From assembly GCF_025215155.1 (NCBI RefSeq), contig NZ_JALHAM010000106.1: a stretch of 64,000 nucleotides of DNA. One strand, given 5' to 3'. Under the pieces are notes generated by a model that did no database searches, was not told the DNA's origin, and worked only from the letters and a program-made list of their open reading frames with translations. Below are positions 1 to 8,308 of this stretch, in pieces. The stretch comes from Dryocola clanedunensis (GTDB lineage: Bacteria; Pseudomonadota; Gammaproteobacteria; Enterobacterales; Enterobacteriaceae). Position 1 is the first letter of the stretch; every line of letters starts with the position of its first letter. Made by a program: the position numbers and the translations under genes.

Positions 1-82
1 CAACCAACTGGGCTGACTCACGTCTGAATTCAGGACTAAAATTTTTTCTTTTCATTGGTGCACCTGTGTTGTTCTGAGGTGA

Positions 83-334
83 GCATATCACCTCTGTTCA
101 GGTGGCCAAATTCAGTGTGCCACTACAGATATCACCGTTGATGGTGTGATAGGCGAGAAAACACGCTCATCGTTGCAGCAGTACTTATCCTGGCGAGGTA
201 CGGAAGGGGAAGAGGTATTGCTCAAGGCGATCAACTGTAGCCAGGGAAACTATTACCTCACTATTAGCGAAAAACGTGAGGCTAATGAAGAGTTTATTTA
301 TGGCTGGCTAAAAGAAAGAATTGCCCTTGATTAA
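83..334 (+). pseudogene. Hypothetical small protein or gene remnant
   Basis: An open frame runs from just after a TGA at 80-82 to a TAA at 332-334. The first usable start inside it is a GTG at 146, which gives 62 residues, but there is no convincing ribosome binding site and the reading frame continues upstream without an ATG (residues such as CSGGQIQCATTDITVDGV precede the GTG). A different frame just upstream (about 3-77) encodes a hydrophobic stretch, LKFFLFIGAPVLF, that resembles the core of a signal peptide and ends in a stop. One reading is that a secreted or exported small protein has lost its N-terminus by a frameshift. I do not recognise the family. A hairpin at 355-373 follows the stop and could terminate this transcript. 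Confidence 0.3.
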
Positions 335-354
335 GGTACGACTCATCATCTAAT

Positions 355-373
355 CGGGATACACTGTATCCCG
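355..373 (+). terminator. Hairpin after the small open frame
   Basis: A perfect 7 bp inverted repeat, CGGGATA / TATCCCG, encloses a 5 nt loop and is followed on the + strand by TAGATGTTTTT. It lies between the + strand fragment ending at 334 and the - strand holin-like gene ending at 384, so it may end transcription in either direction. The T run is displaced and interrupted, so termination strength is uncertain. Confidence 0.4.
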
Positions 374-383
374 TAGATGTTTT

Positions 384-707
384 TCACACGAGCTTCTCCA
401 GTATCTTCTTAAGTCGCTCGCCCAGGATGTTCAGAATCGGCACCGCAAACACTCCGCCCACCCCGGCAACCATGATGATCATATACATGCTCATATGGTT
501 TTCGAAGGCAATGGCACTTAGCATAAAACCGGTAAAGCATGAGATAACAATATTTTTTAAACATTGCTCCAGGCTACGGTCCGTTTTCTGGTTTTTTATC
601 AAGAAGCTGACAATGCCCCCCCAACCGCCAATGATAATGACCGTTGACAGCACTTCCAGCTCAAGCAGCATGACCTTTGTGCCTTCCACATTAGAAGAAA
701 CGTTCAT
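384..707 (-). CDS. Holin-like membrane protein (LydA/phage holin superfamily III type)
   Basis: A 107-residue protein with an acidic N-terminus and three hydrophobic segments, roughly residues 17-38, 49-68 and 73-97, ending in a basic tail (GERLKKILEKLV). This layout fits small phage-type holins of the LydA kind. Salmonella and Serratia carry such genes beside chitinases, with a LysR regulator, an endolysin-like peptidase and spanin-like proteins, as a chitinase-release cassette. Here the LysR gene lies upstream on the same strand (858-1811), which matches that arrangement, but no endolysin or chitinase gene is visible in the 383 bases left of it. Function as a holin is inferred from topology and context, not demonstrated. 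The ATG start is preceded by a modest TTGGGA Shine-Dalgarno-like sequence. Confidence 0.6.
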   Translation of the reverse strand: MNVSSNVEGTKVMLLELEVLSTVIIIGGWGGIVSFLIKNQKTDRSLEQCLKNIVISCFTGFMLSAIAFENHMSMYMIIMVAGVGGVFAVPILNILGERLKKILEKLV

Positions 708-857
708 AATATTCCCAACTCAATTATGCGGACATTTACCGCTACAGGTAAAATAGCGGGCATAAAATGAGTGGGATAATCAATAACAATCAAAACCTCT
801 AATATTTAAATCACTGAACAAAGTGTGTCCCCTCATGGCGTTGATGACGCTACTCGT

Positions 858-1811
858 TTACTTCCGGAAAGATGAGAGGGTCTGCATCATGCTGACAAAT
901 TCTTTAATGTAGCCTCTTCGGCTGCTTTGCCTGTACCACGAGGCATACACCGGCACCGTTTTAAACGCTAACTCGGAAGGCAGATCAATCATGGAAATGC
1001 TGGCGTTATATTTTGATTGATAATGCCGCGCGAGTTTCAATGGCATGACGGCAATCATGGGTGTGTTTTCAACGGCGCTCACAACGGCCCGCATCGAATC
1101 TGACCGGTAGCTAATCTTTCTGACTCCCGAAAAAGGAAAATCAGAATGAATAAAATCAACTTCGTCGCTGAAGTTTGAAGTAAAAACGTTCGTGTGATAC
1201 ACGGCATGGGCACTGGAATAAAAGTTGTATAAGCTCAAGCGTTCTAGTTCCGCCAGCGGACTATTGCTGCTGCAAATTGCGGTAAACTTGGAATATTTAT
1301 CAATTTTCATGGTTTCAATATCAATATCATCCATTGACGTATTGCTCACGGCTAAATCGATATCCCCGAGAACAAGAAAATCTTTTATTTTTTCAATCGA
1401 ATAAGTTCGTCCCTGATAGTGACTAATGATGAACCGCTCAAACGTCTCCATGCCGTGCATCTGGGATATATAATATTCCTGGCTGACCTCACCGCCCATG
1501 ACTGTAATCTCATGGGCGGATTTCTCCGGGAGGGGTACGTCCATCGTTGACTGAATACTGGCAATAACGTGGGAAAATATTCGGTGGATCTCTTTCGCTT
1601 TTGCGGTAGGTGTTAGCCCCTGATACGTTCGGATAAACAGCTCTTCTTTATAGATTGCCTGCAGACGCTGCATGGCGAAGGTTACTGCCGCGGGGGTAAC
1701 GTTCAACCGCTGTGAAGCTCGTTTGGCATTCCCCGCAGATATGACCGCATCAAAAATTTTGATCAAATTTAAATCAAAATTCTTCAAGTCGTTCCTGTTA
1801 TTCACCGTCAC
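858..1811 (-). CDS. LysR-family transcriptional regulator
   Basis: A 317-residue protein with an N-terminal LysR winged helix-turn-helix (about residues 13-72; motifs FDLNLIKIFDAV, AKRASQRLNVTPAAVTFAMQRL) followed by a periplasmic-binding-protein-like effector domain to the C-terminus. The position, between dnaJ and a holin-like gene, matches the Salmonella STM0014-type regulator and is similar in layout to Serratia chitinase loci controlled by ChiR. A role in controlling the adjacent holin-like gene is therefore plausible but is inference. It lies on the same strand as the holin-like gene with a 150 bp gap, long enough for a separate promoter. The inducing ligand cannot be read from the sequence. 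Confidence 0.8.
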   Translation of the reverse strand: MTVNNRNDLKNFDLNLIKIFDAVISAGNAKRASQRLNVTPAAVTFAMQRLQAIYKEELFIRTYQGLTPTAKAKEIHRIFSHVIASIQSTMDVPLPEKSAHEITVMGGEVSQEYYISQMHGMETFERFIISHYQGRTYSIEKIKDFLVLGDIDLAVSNTSMDDIDIETMKIDKYSKFTAICSSNSPLAELERLSLYNFYSSAHAVYHTNVFTSNFSDEVDFIHSDFPFSGVRKISYRSDSMRAVVSAVENTPMIAVMPLKLARHYQSKYNASISMIDLPSELAFKTVPVYASWYRQSSRRGYIKEFVSMMQTLSSFRK

Positions 1812-2036
1812 TTCACCTCGGTAATGAGAGTCAGTGATAAAAGTAGATATTTATGCCAATAAAAGACAATCATCTTTCAACAATTCAAAAAGTTAATGAG
1901 GAAAGATGAATTAATTTTGACTGTCTGATAAGCAATTTATTGTTTATTTTTTCATGCAGGATAATTCTTAAGCCAAGAATGTCATTAACATTTTAATCAT
2001 CTATGATAGCGCGTCGAACCACGCTGAATCGCAGAC

Positions 2037-2077
2037 ATAAAAAACCTGAAGCGCACTGGCAGAACGCTTCAGGTTTT
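2037..2077 (-). terminator. Rho-independent terminator of dnaKJ
   Basis: A perfect 13 bp stem (AAAACCTGAAGCG at 2041-2053 pairing with 2065-2077) is followed on the - strand by six T residues. It sits 35 bp after the dnaJ stop codon and ends the dnaK-dnaJ transcript. The 1812-2036 stretch between it and the LysR gene is AT-rich and shows no gene; it presumably holds the LysR promoter. Confidence 0.85.
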
Positions 2078-2111
2078 GAAGGGAATCAGATCTGGCTACT
2101 CTCCCGGGGGA

Positions 2112-3254
2112 TCAGCTGGTCAGATCGTCAAAGAACTTTTTCACACCGTCAAAGAAGCTTTTGGACCGTGGGCTGTTGTGCTCGCCGGTCGGGCCACCAA
2201 AGCTCTCTTCCAGATCGCGTAGCAGCTGCTTCTGCTTTTCGTTCAGGCTGACAGGTGTCTCGACAACGACACGGCACAACAGGTCACCCTGCGCTCCGCC
2301 ACGCACCGATTTCACACCTTTGCCACGCATTCTGAATAGCTTACCGGTTTGGGTTTCACCCGGCACTTTCAGCTTCACGCGGCCATCAAGCGTAGGGACT
2401 TCGATTTCGCCCCCCAGCGCTGCCATCGCAAAATTGATTGGCACTTCACAGTAAAGGTTGTTGCCTTCACGTTCGAATATTGGGTGCTGCTTCACCTGCA
2501 CCTGAACATACAGATCGCCTGCTGGCGCGCCGTGTTCACCCGCTTCACCTTCACCGGTCAGACGAATACGATCGCCGGTATCCACGCCCGCCGGGATTTT
2601 CACCGACAGGGTCTTGGTTTTTTCTACACGGCCATGGCCATGGCAGGCGTTGCACGGATCTTTAATAATCGAACCGCGGCCCTGACAGTGAGGACAGCTC
2701 TGCTGTACGGTAAAGAAGCCCTGGCGCATCTGCACCTGACCCGCACCATGACAGGTAGGACAGGTTTGCGGTTTAGAACCGGATTTCGCACCGCTGCCGT
2801 GGCAAACGTCACACTCTTCAAGCGTAGGGATGCGAATCTCTTTATTCACGCCGCGGACGGCTTCTTCCAGAGTAAGATCCATGTTGTAGCGCAGGTCAGC
2901 ACCGCGTGAGGCACGCTGACGGCGACCGCCGCCAAAGATATCGCCAAATACGTCGCCAAAGATGTCGCTGAAATCGGCACCGCCGCCGCCAAAGCCACCG
3001 TTGAAGCCACCACCGCCCATGCCGCCCTGCTCAAACGCGGCGTGACCGTACTGGTCATAAGCGGCACGTTTTTGCTCGTCGGTGAGGATTTCGTAGGCTT
3101 CTTTGATCTCTTTAAACTTACCTTCGGCCTCTTTATCACCCTGGTTACGGTCCGGGTGGAATTTCATCGCCAGGCGCTTGTAAGCTTTTTTGATTTCACG
3201 TTCGTCAGCGGTTTTCGCGACGCCTAAAACCTCGTAATAGTCTGTCTTCGCCAT
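2112..3254 (-). CDS. dnaJ: Chaperone protein DnaJ (Hsp40)
   Basis: Co-chaperone that delivers unfolded substrates to DnaK and stimulates its ATPase in the cytoplasm. The 380-residue protein has a J domain (about 1-70) with the HPD motif at residues 33-35, a Gly/Phe-rich linker (about 76-130), four CxxCxGxG-type zinc-binding repeats (CDVCHGSG, CPTCHGAG, CPHCQGRG, CNACHGHG) and the C-terminal substrate-binding domains. Length is close to E. coli DnaJ (376). It lies 83 bp downstream of dnaK on the same strand, as in E. coli, and is expected to be cotranscribed with it from the heat-shock promoters upstream of dnaK. Confidence 0.98.
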   Translation of the reverse strand: MAKTDYYEVLGVAKTADEREIKKAYKRLAMKFHPDRNQGDKEAEGKFKEIKEAYEILTDEQKRAAYDQYGHAAFEQGGMGGGGFNGGFGGGGADFSDIFGDVFGDIFGGGRRQRASRGADLRYNMDLTLEEAVRGVNKEIRIPTLEECDVCHGSGAKSGSKPQTCPTCHGAGQVQMRQGFFTVQQSCPHCQGRGSIIKDPCNACHGHGRVEKTKTLSVKIPAGVDTGDRIRLTGEGEAGEHGAPAGDLYVQVQVKQHPIFEREGNNLYCEVPINFAMAALGGEIEVPTLDGRVKLKVPGETQTGKLFRMRGKGVKSVRGGAQGDLLCRVVVETPVSLNEKQKQLLRDLEESFGGPTGEHNSPRSKSFFDGVKKFFDDLTS

Positions 3255-3337
3255 GTTTTTTCTGCCCCTAACATGCGGACACGGGCGGAGAGGAAACCCT
3301 CTACGCCCGTGCCAGTATTTACCCGTTCAAAGGGCGA

Positions 3338-5254
3338 TTATTTTTTGTCTTTAACTTCTTCGAACTCGGCGTCAACCACGTCGTCATCTTTGCCAGCGTT
3401 GGTTGCATCAGCCGCGTTCCCCGCCTGCTGCTCAGCGTGCTGTGCCTGAGCCAGCTCCATCAGCTTCTGGGAAACCTGAGCCAGTTCCTGCATCTTCGCT
3501 TCGATATCTGCTTTGTCTTCGCCTTTCAGAGAACCTTCCAGCGCGGTCAGAGCAGCTTCGATAGCAGTTTTGTCGTCAGCCGGCAGTTTGTCGCCTGCTT
3601 CTTCAACCTGCTTGCGGGTGCTGTGCACCAGGTGATCGGCCTGGTTGCGGGTCTGAACCAGCTCTTCGAACTTACGGTCAGCATCGGCGTTAGCTTCTGC
3701 TTCGCGAACCATTTTCTGGATCTCTTCTTCGTTCAGACCAGAAGAGGCCTTGATAGTGATCTTCTGCTCTTTACCGCTGTTTTTGTCTTTCGCGGAAACG
3801 TGCAGGATACCATCAGCATCGATGTCGAAGGTCACTTCGATCTGCGGCATGCCGCGTGGTGCCGGGCTGATACCATCAAGGTTAAACTGGCCCAGATCTT
3901 TGTTATCCGCAGCACGTTTACGCTCACCCTGCAGCACATGGATGGTGACCGCAGACTGGTTGTCTTCAGCGGTAGAGAACACCTGGCTGTGCTTGGTCGG
4001 GATAGTGGTGTTTTTGTTAATAAGCGCAGTCATCACGCCGCCCATGGTTTCGATACCCAGCGACAGCGGGGTAACGTCCAGCAGCAGTACGTCTTTCACT
4101 TCACCTGTCAGAACACCACCCTGCACGGCTGCGCCAACGGCAACAGCTTCGTCCGGGTTAACGTCTTTACGTGGCTCTTTACCAAAGAACTCAGCAACTT
4201 TTTTCTGCACCATTGGCATACGGGTCTGACCGCCAACCAGCAGCACGTCCTGGATGTCGGATACGGACAGGCCAGCATCCTGCAGCGCAACTTTCAGCGG
4301 CTCGATAGAACGGTTTACCAGGTCTTCGACCAGGGATTCCAGTTTCGCGCGAGTCACTTTGATGTTCATGTGTTTTGGACCAGTCGCGTCTGCTGTGATG
4401 TACGGCAGGTTCACGTCGGTCTGCTGTGCAGAAGAGAGTTCGATCTTCGCTTTTTCAGCAGCTTCTTTCAGACGCTGCATCGCCAGCGGATCGTTACGCA
4501 GATCGATACCCTGATCTTTCTTGAACTCTTCCACCAGATAGTTGATCAGACGGCTGTCGAAGTCTTCACCACCCAGGTGGGTATCACCGTTGGTCGCCAG
4601 GACTTCGAAGGTCTTCTCACCATCAACTTCGTCGATTTCGATAATAGAGATATCGAAAGTACCACCACCCAGGTCGTAAACCGCGATAGTACGGTTGCCA
4701 ACTTCTTTATCCAGACCGTAGGCCAGTGCCGCTGCGGTTGGTTCGTTGATGATACGTTTGACTTCCAGACCTGCGATACGACCGGCATCTTTCGTAGCCT
4801 GACGCTGAGCATCGTTGAAGTAAGCAGGTACGGTGATAACCGCTTCGGTTACTGGCTCACCCAGGTAATCTTCAGCCGTTTTCTTCATTTTTTTCAGCAC
4901 TTCAGCAGAGATCTGCGGCGGTGCCATTTTCTGGCCTTTCACGTCAATCCATGCGTCGCCGTTATCAGCGCCGATGATTTTGTACGGCATGATAGCTTCG
5001 TCACGCTGTACTTCTTCGTCCTGGAAACGACGGCCAATCAGGCGCTTGATCGCGAACAGGGTGTTCTGCGGGTTAGTCACTGCCTGACGCTTAGCCGGCT
5101 GACCAACCAGAGTTTCGCCATCCTGGGTATAAGCAATAATGGAAGGGGTGGTGCGGTCGCCCTCGGCGTTCTCCAGCACACGTGCGGTGGTGCCATCCAT
5201 CACTGCTACACAAGAGTTGGTTGTACCCAGGTCGATACCAATAATTTTACCCAT
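3338..5254 (-). CDS. dnaK: Chaperone protein DnaK (Hsp70)
   Basis: Main cytosolic Hsp70 chaperone: cycles between ATP and ADP states to bind and release exposed hydrophobic peptides, working with DnaJ and GrpE. The 638 residues match the E. coli length. Visible landmarks are the phosphate-binding loop GIDLGTTNSC near the N-terminus, the second nucleotide-binding signature YDLGGGTFDIS, the conserved linker region VLLLDVTPLSLGIET joining ATPase and substrate domains, and the acidic C-terminal tail ending EFEEVKDKK that interacts with co-chaperones. First gene of the dnaKJ operon. Transcription is driven by sigma-32 promoters just upstream. Confidence 0.99.
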   Translation of the reverse strand: MGKIIGIDLGTTNSCVAVMDGTTARVLENAEGDRTTPSIIAYTQDGETLVGQPAKRQAVTNPQNTLFAIKRLIGRRFQDEEVQRDEAIMPYKIIGADNGDAWIDVKGQKMAPPQISAEVLKKMKKTAEDYLGEPVTEAVITVPAYFNDAQRQATKDAGRIAGLEVKRIINEPTAAALAYGLDKEVGNRTIAVYDLGGGTFDISIIEIDEVDGEKTFEVLATNGDTHLGGEDFDSRLINYLVEEFKKDQGIDLRNDPLAMQRLKEAAEKAKIELSSAQQTDVNLPYITADATGPKHMNIKVTRAKLESLVEDLVNRSIEPLKVALQDAGLSVSDIQDVLLVGGQTRMPMVQKKVAEFFGKEPRKDVNPDEAVAVGAAVQGGVLTGEVKDVLLLDVTPLSLGIETMGGVMTALINKNTTIPTKHSQVFSTAEDNQSAVTIHVLQGERKRAADNKDLGQFNLDGISPAPRGMPQIEVTFDIDADGILHVSAKDKNSGKEQKITIKASSGLNEEEIQKMVREAEANADADRKFEELVQTRNQADHLVHSTRKQVEEAGDKLPADDKTAIEAALTALEGSLKGEDKADIEAKMQELAQVSQKLMELAQAQHAEQQAGNAADATNAGKDDDVVDAEFEEVKDKK

Positions 5255-5301
5255 CTAAACGTCTCCACTTAAAATTTGTTCGTCATGTGGTTGTGAACCT
5301 G

Positions 5302-5329
5302 TTATGCGGGCAAACAAGAGTGTTTCAAC
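5302..5329 (-). promoter_or_regulatory. dnaK heat-shock promoter P2 (sigma-32)
   Basis: On the - strand, GTTGAAA (5323-5329) is followed after 12 nt by CCCGCATAA (5302-5310), resembling the sigma-32 consensus CTTGAAA / CCCCATnT. Position and flanking sequence correspond to the second E. coli dnaK heat-shock promoter. The match is weaker than for P1. Confidence 0.65.
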
Positions 5330-5377
5330 TGCCCAAACGTGTTTTTTTACAGGTCCGCCAACTGCGGTTGCATACAA

Positions 5378-5407
5378 GATGGGGTCGGCTTGCTCACCAT
5401 CAAGGGG
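5378..5407 (-). promoter_or_regulatory. dnaK heat-shock promoter P1 (sigma-32)
   Basis: On the - strand, CCCCTTGAT (5399-5407) is followed by GACCCCATCT (5377-5386), a near-consensus sigma-32 promoter. The same pair of elements drives dnaK in E. coli. It places dnaKJ under RpoH control. The 5255-5554 gap between dnaK and satP otherwise contains an A-rich run near 5411-5420 and no gene; E. coli yaaI, which lies here in that species, is absent. Confidence 0.85.
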
Positions 5408-5554
5408 CAAAGCAAAAAAAATTTTCATCATCACACCTGTTTAGATCATGGACTCAGCCCTGACACCCCTTTATGATGCCGCGCCCCGCTGCCCTTTCAC
5501 GGCAAGCGGGCCATTTACTCATCATTTTTTTCAGACGAATTTTTCAGAGGAACT

Positions 5555-6121
5555 ATGGGCAACACTAAGTTGGCTAATCCAGCTCCCCTGGGCTTAATGG
5601 GCTTCGGCATGACCACCATTTTGCTCAACTTGACCAACAGCGGGCTATTTGGTTTTGACATTACGATCCTGAGCATGGGGATCTTCTACGGTGGCATCGC
5701 GCAAATCTTTGCTGGCCTGCTTGAGTATAAAAAGGGCAACACCTTCGGCCTGACCGCTTTCACCTCCTACGGTGCATTCTGGTTATCTCTGGTCGCTATT
5801 TTCCTGATGCCGAAAATGGGCCTGGGCGATGCGGCGAACCCTCACTTCCTCGGTGCCTATCTCGGCCTGTGGGGCGTCTTCACGCTGTTCATGTTCATCG
5901 GCACATTGCAGGGTTCACGCATGCAGCAGTTCATTTTTGGCAGCCTGACCGTGCTGTTTGCCCTGCTGTCTGCCGGCCACTTTGCCGATAGCGAAAGCAT
6001 TATCCACGCAGCGGGCTGGGTTGGCCTGGTTTGTGGCGCAAGTGCCATTTACACCGCGATGGGCGAGGTGATCAACGAGCAGTTTGGCCGCACCGTGCTG
6101 CCGCTGGGCGAAAAACGCTAA
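5555..6121 (+). CDS. satP: Acetate/succinate:proton symporter SatP
   Basis: Inner-membrane importer of acetate and succinate of the GPR1/FUN34/YaaH (AceTr) family. The 188-residue protein has six predicted membrane segments and carries the family signature NPAPLGL at residues 8-14. Length is the same as E. coli SatP (YaaH). The ATG is preceded by an AGAGGAAC Shine-Dalgarno sequence. It is transcribed divergently from dnaK, as in E. coli, and ends at a shared bidirectional terminator against the MHS transporter gene. Confidence 0.95.
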   Translation: MGNTKLANPAPLGLMGFGMTTILLNLTNSGLFGFDITILSMGIFYGGIAQIFAGLLEYKKGNTFGLTAFTSYGAFWLSLVAIFLMPKMGLGDAANPHFLGAYLGLWGVFTLFMFIGTLQGSRMQQFIFGSLTVLFALLSAGHFADSESIIHAAGWVGLVCGASAIYTAMGEVINEQFGRTVLPLGEKR

Positions 6122-6143
6122 TTCTCGCCAGCCGGGAGAAATA

Positions 6144-6173
6144 AAAATGCGGAGCCAGGCTCCGCATTTTTTT
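6144..6173. terminator. Bidirectional terminator between satP and the MHS transporter
   Basis: An 8 bp GC-rich stem, TGCGGAGC / GCTCCGCA (6148-6155 and 6159-6166), has an A run on its left and a T run on its right, so it can terminate satP on the + strand and the convergent transporter gene, whose stop codon at 6172-6174 overlaps it, on the - strand. Confidence 0.85.
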
Positions 6174-7485
6174 ATGAATGCTGCAGCGGTCTTTCCACCA
6201 CCCCATCCTCATGATTCAAATCCCTTCGCAGCCAGATACCCGTCGCCAGACCTACCAGCGCCAACGCCAGTACATACCAGGCCGGGGCCATTGGCGAAAC
6301 CCCCATTAGCAGGGTGACAAGGATTGGTGTCATCCCGCCAAAAATCGCGTAGGAGACATTGTAGGAAAACGAAATGCCGGTGAAGCGAACTTCCGCCGGG
6401 AACGCTCGCACCATCACAAATGGCACCGCGCCGACAACGCCCACGCTCAGCCCAACCAGGCCATATAAGAAGAACAGATAGCCAGGATGGCTGGCCGTCA
6501 GGTGATAGAACATCCAGCTGCACACCGCCAGCAGAATGCTGCCAAAGATAAACGTACTGCTCGCGCCAATTTTGTCGATGACCAACCCGGCAACGATACA
6601 GCCGATGCAAAGCATAATGGTGGCAATGCTGTTGGCCTGTAGGGTCAGGGCTGGAGCAATACCCAGCTGTTTTTGCAGCCAGGTCGGCGACATCAGGATC
6701 ACCACGACAATCCCCGCCGACAGTAGCCAGGTGAGCAGCATTGAAACCACGACGGCTTTACGGTGGTTCATCACCACGGATTTCAACGGCAGCTCATCAG
6801 CCAGCGCCTTACGCTTTTGCATCTCAATAAAAATCGGCGTCTCCTGAAGCCAGCGGCGCAGATACATCGCGACCAGCCCGAACACTCCGCCAAGCAGGAA
6901 TGGAATACGCCAGCCGCCGTTATGAATGGCTTCCTGCGTCATCGCCGTATTGATAATGGTGGCTACCACTGACCCCAGCAGGATACCGACCGTCAGCCCA
7001 GCGGTCAGCGTTCCACAGGCGATACCAATGCGTTTATAAGGCACATGCTCCGCGACGAAAACCCAGGCACCTGGCACTTCACCACCAATTGCAGCCCCTT
7101 GCAGTACGCGCATGAGCAGCAGCAATATTGGCGCAGCGATGCCCAGCGAGGCGTAAGTCGGCAGCAGGCCAATGGCGAGCGTCGGCACCGCCATCAGCAG
7201 AATGCTCAGGGTGAACATCTTCTTGCGGCCAACCAGATCGCCAAAGTGCGCCATGACGATGCCGCCCAGGGGACGGGCAAGATAACCGGCGGCAAAAATG
7301 CCGAAGGTCTGCACCTGGCGCAGCCATTCAGGAATATCAGCCGGGAAGAACAGCGCGCCGACGACGGAGGCGAAGAAGACGAAAATAATAAAATCGTAGA
7401 ATTCGAGCGCACCGCCCAGAGCGGCAAGCGTCAGGGTTTTGTAGTCCTGACGGTTCAGAGGTCTTGTCTGCTGTTGTTTTGACAT
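6172..7485 (-). CDS. MFS transporter, metabolite:H+ symporter (MHS) family
   Basis: A 437-residue inner-membrane carrier with about 12 membrane segments. Family features include the early GALEFYDFIIF segment, the loop 2-3 motif GDLVGRKKMF (MFS motif A) and RVLQGAAIGGEVPGAW in segment 4-5, which are typical of the proline/betaine, alpha-ketoglutarate and shikimate transporter group. I chose the ATG at 7483-7485 (MSKQQQ...) because it gives the usual family length; an upstream in-frame TTG at 7542 would add 19 residues but has a Shine-Dalgarno-like AAGGA placed too close. The substrate is not determinable from sequence. E. coli K-12 has no gene here between satP and mog, so this is an accessory insertion. 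Confidence 0.85.
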   Translation of the reverse strand: MSKQQQTRPLNRQDYKTLTLAALGGALEFYDFIIFVFFASVVGALFFPADIPEWLRQVQTFGIFAAGYLARPLGGIVMAHFGDLVGRKKMFTLSILLMAVPTLAIGLLPTYASLGIAAPILLLLMRVLQGAAIGGEVPGAWVFVAEHVPYKRIGIACGTLTAGLTVGILLGSVVATIINTAMTQEAIHNGGWRIPFLLGGVFGLVAMYLRRWLQETPIFIEMQKRKALADELPLKSVVMNHRKAVVVSMLLTWLLSAGIVVVILMSPTWLQKQLGIAPALTLQANSIATIMLCIGCIVAGLVIDKIGASSTFIFGSILLAVCSWMFYHLTASHPGYLFFLYGLVGLSVGVVGAVPFVMVRAFPAEVRFTGISFSYNVSYAIFGGMTPILVTLLMGVSPMAPAWYVLALALVGLATGIWLRRDLNHEDGVVERPLQHS

Positions 7486-7610
7486 AAGAAACCGTGCGTA
7501 TGAGAAAGCGAGAGGCCGATTAACCGTTTTTCTGTAAAGCAATCCTTACTATAACGGTTAACCATCAACACTCCACAGGCACTGCATCTTATGTCACAAA
7601 CGGTCTATCT

Positions 7611-8198
7611 TCAGGATTTTGTCTCGCGACGCGCGCTCTTAGGGCGAAATGCTGCTACGACGTCAGCGTCTGTTTCGATATAGGGGCCATCCAGCAGCTG
7701 TACACAATACGGTACACTTGCGAAGATACCCGCCACCACAACCTTACCGTTTTCGTCCTTCACCCCTTCCAGCGTCTCCTGGATAGACTTCGGCTGGCCG
7801 GGAAGGTTAAGGATCAGCGCCTGCTTGCGGATCACACCTACCTGACGGGAAAGAATCGCCGTTGGCACGTAGTGCAGGCTTATCTGGCGCATTTGCTCGC
7901 CAAAACCCGGCATCAGGCGATCGGCAACAGCAAGCGTTGCGTCTGGCGTGACATCACGTCGGGAAGGGCCGGTACCGCCAGTGGTCAGCACCAGGTGGCA
8001 GGCCATTTCATCCACCAGCTCACACAGCGTTTGTTCGATGATCGGCTGCTCGTCAGGGATAAGGCGGGTTTCAATCTGGAAAGGGGTGGTTAAAGTCCGT
8101 TCCAGCCACTCAGCGAGCGACGGAATGCCTTTGTCCTGATAAACACCGCTGGAGGCGCGGTCAGAGATGGAAACTAATCCAATGCGTAAGGTATTCAT
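7611..8198 (-). CDS. mog: Molybdopterin adenylyltransferase Mog
   Basis: Adenylates molybdopterin, the step before MoeA inserts molybdate, in molybdenum cofactor synthesis in the cytoplasm. The 195-residue protein shows the MoCF-domain signature LTTGGTGPSRRD and a C-terminal extension as in E. coli Mog (195 residues). It lies downstream of talB on the same strand with a terminator between, matching the E. coli order talB-mog. Confidence 0.95.
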   Translation of the reverse strand: MNTLRIGLVSISDRASSGVYQDKGIPSLAEWLERTLTTPFQIETRLIPDEQPIIEQTLCELVDEMACHLVLTTGGTGPSRRDVTPDATLAVADRLMPGFGEQMRQISLHYVPTAILSRQVGVIRKQALILNLPGQPKSIQETLEGVKDENGKVVVAGIFASVPYCVQLLDGPYIETDADVVAAFRPKSARRETKS

Positions 8199-8272
8199 AT
8201 CAATTCCGGGAAATCAGCAAACTTGGGCGGAATGATACACGGCGGAGGGATTTGCAGACAGGGGATAACGTT

Positions 8273-8303
8273 AAAAAGCGTGACCGGGATACCCGGCCAC
8301 GCC
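8273..8303 (-). terminator. Terminator downstream of talB
   Basis: On the - strand an 11 bp stem (8292-8302 with 8278-8288, one G:U pair) is followed by TTTTT. It lies 6 bp past the talB stop codon and should separate talB from mog, although read-through to mog is possible because no strong mog promoter was seen. Confidence 0.75.
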
Positions 8304-8308
8304 AATGA

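Noticed and set aside
3437..5272. A 611-residue open frame antisense to dnaK
   Set aside because: It mirrors dnaK exactly, has a composition typical of an antisense frame and no family resemblance. dnaK itself explains the openness through its biased codon use.
5255..5554. Searched for yaaI, which lies between dnaK and satP in E. coli
   Set aside because: No matching frame is present; the gap holds heat-shock promoters only.
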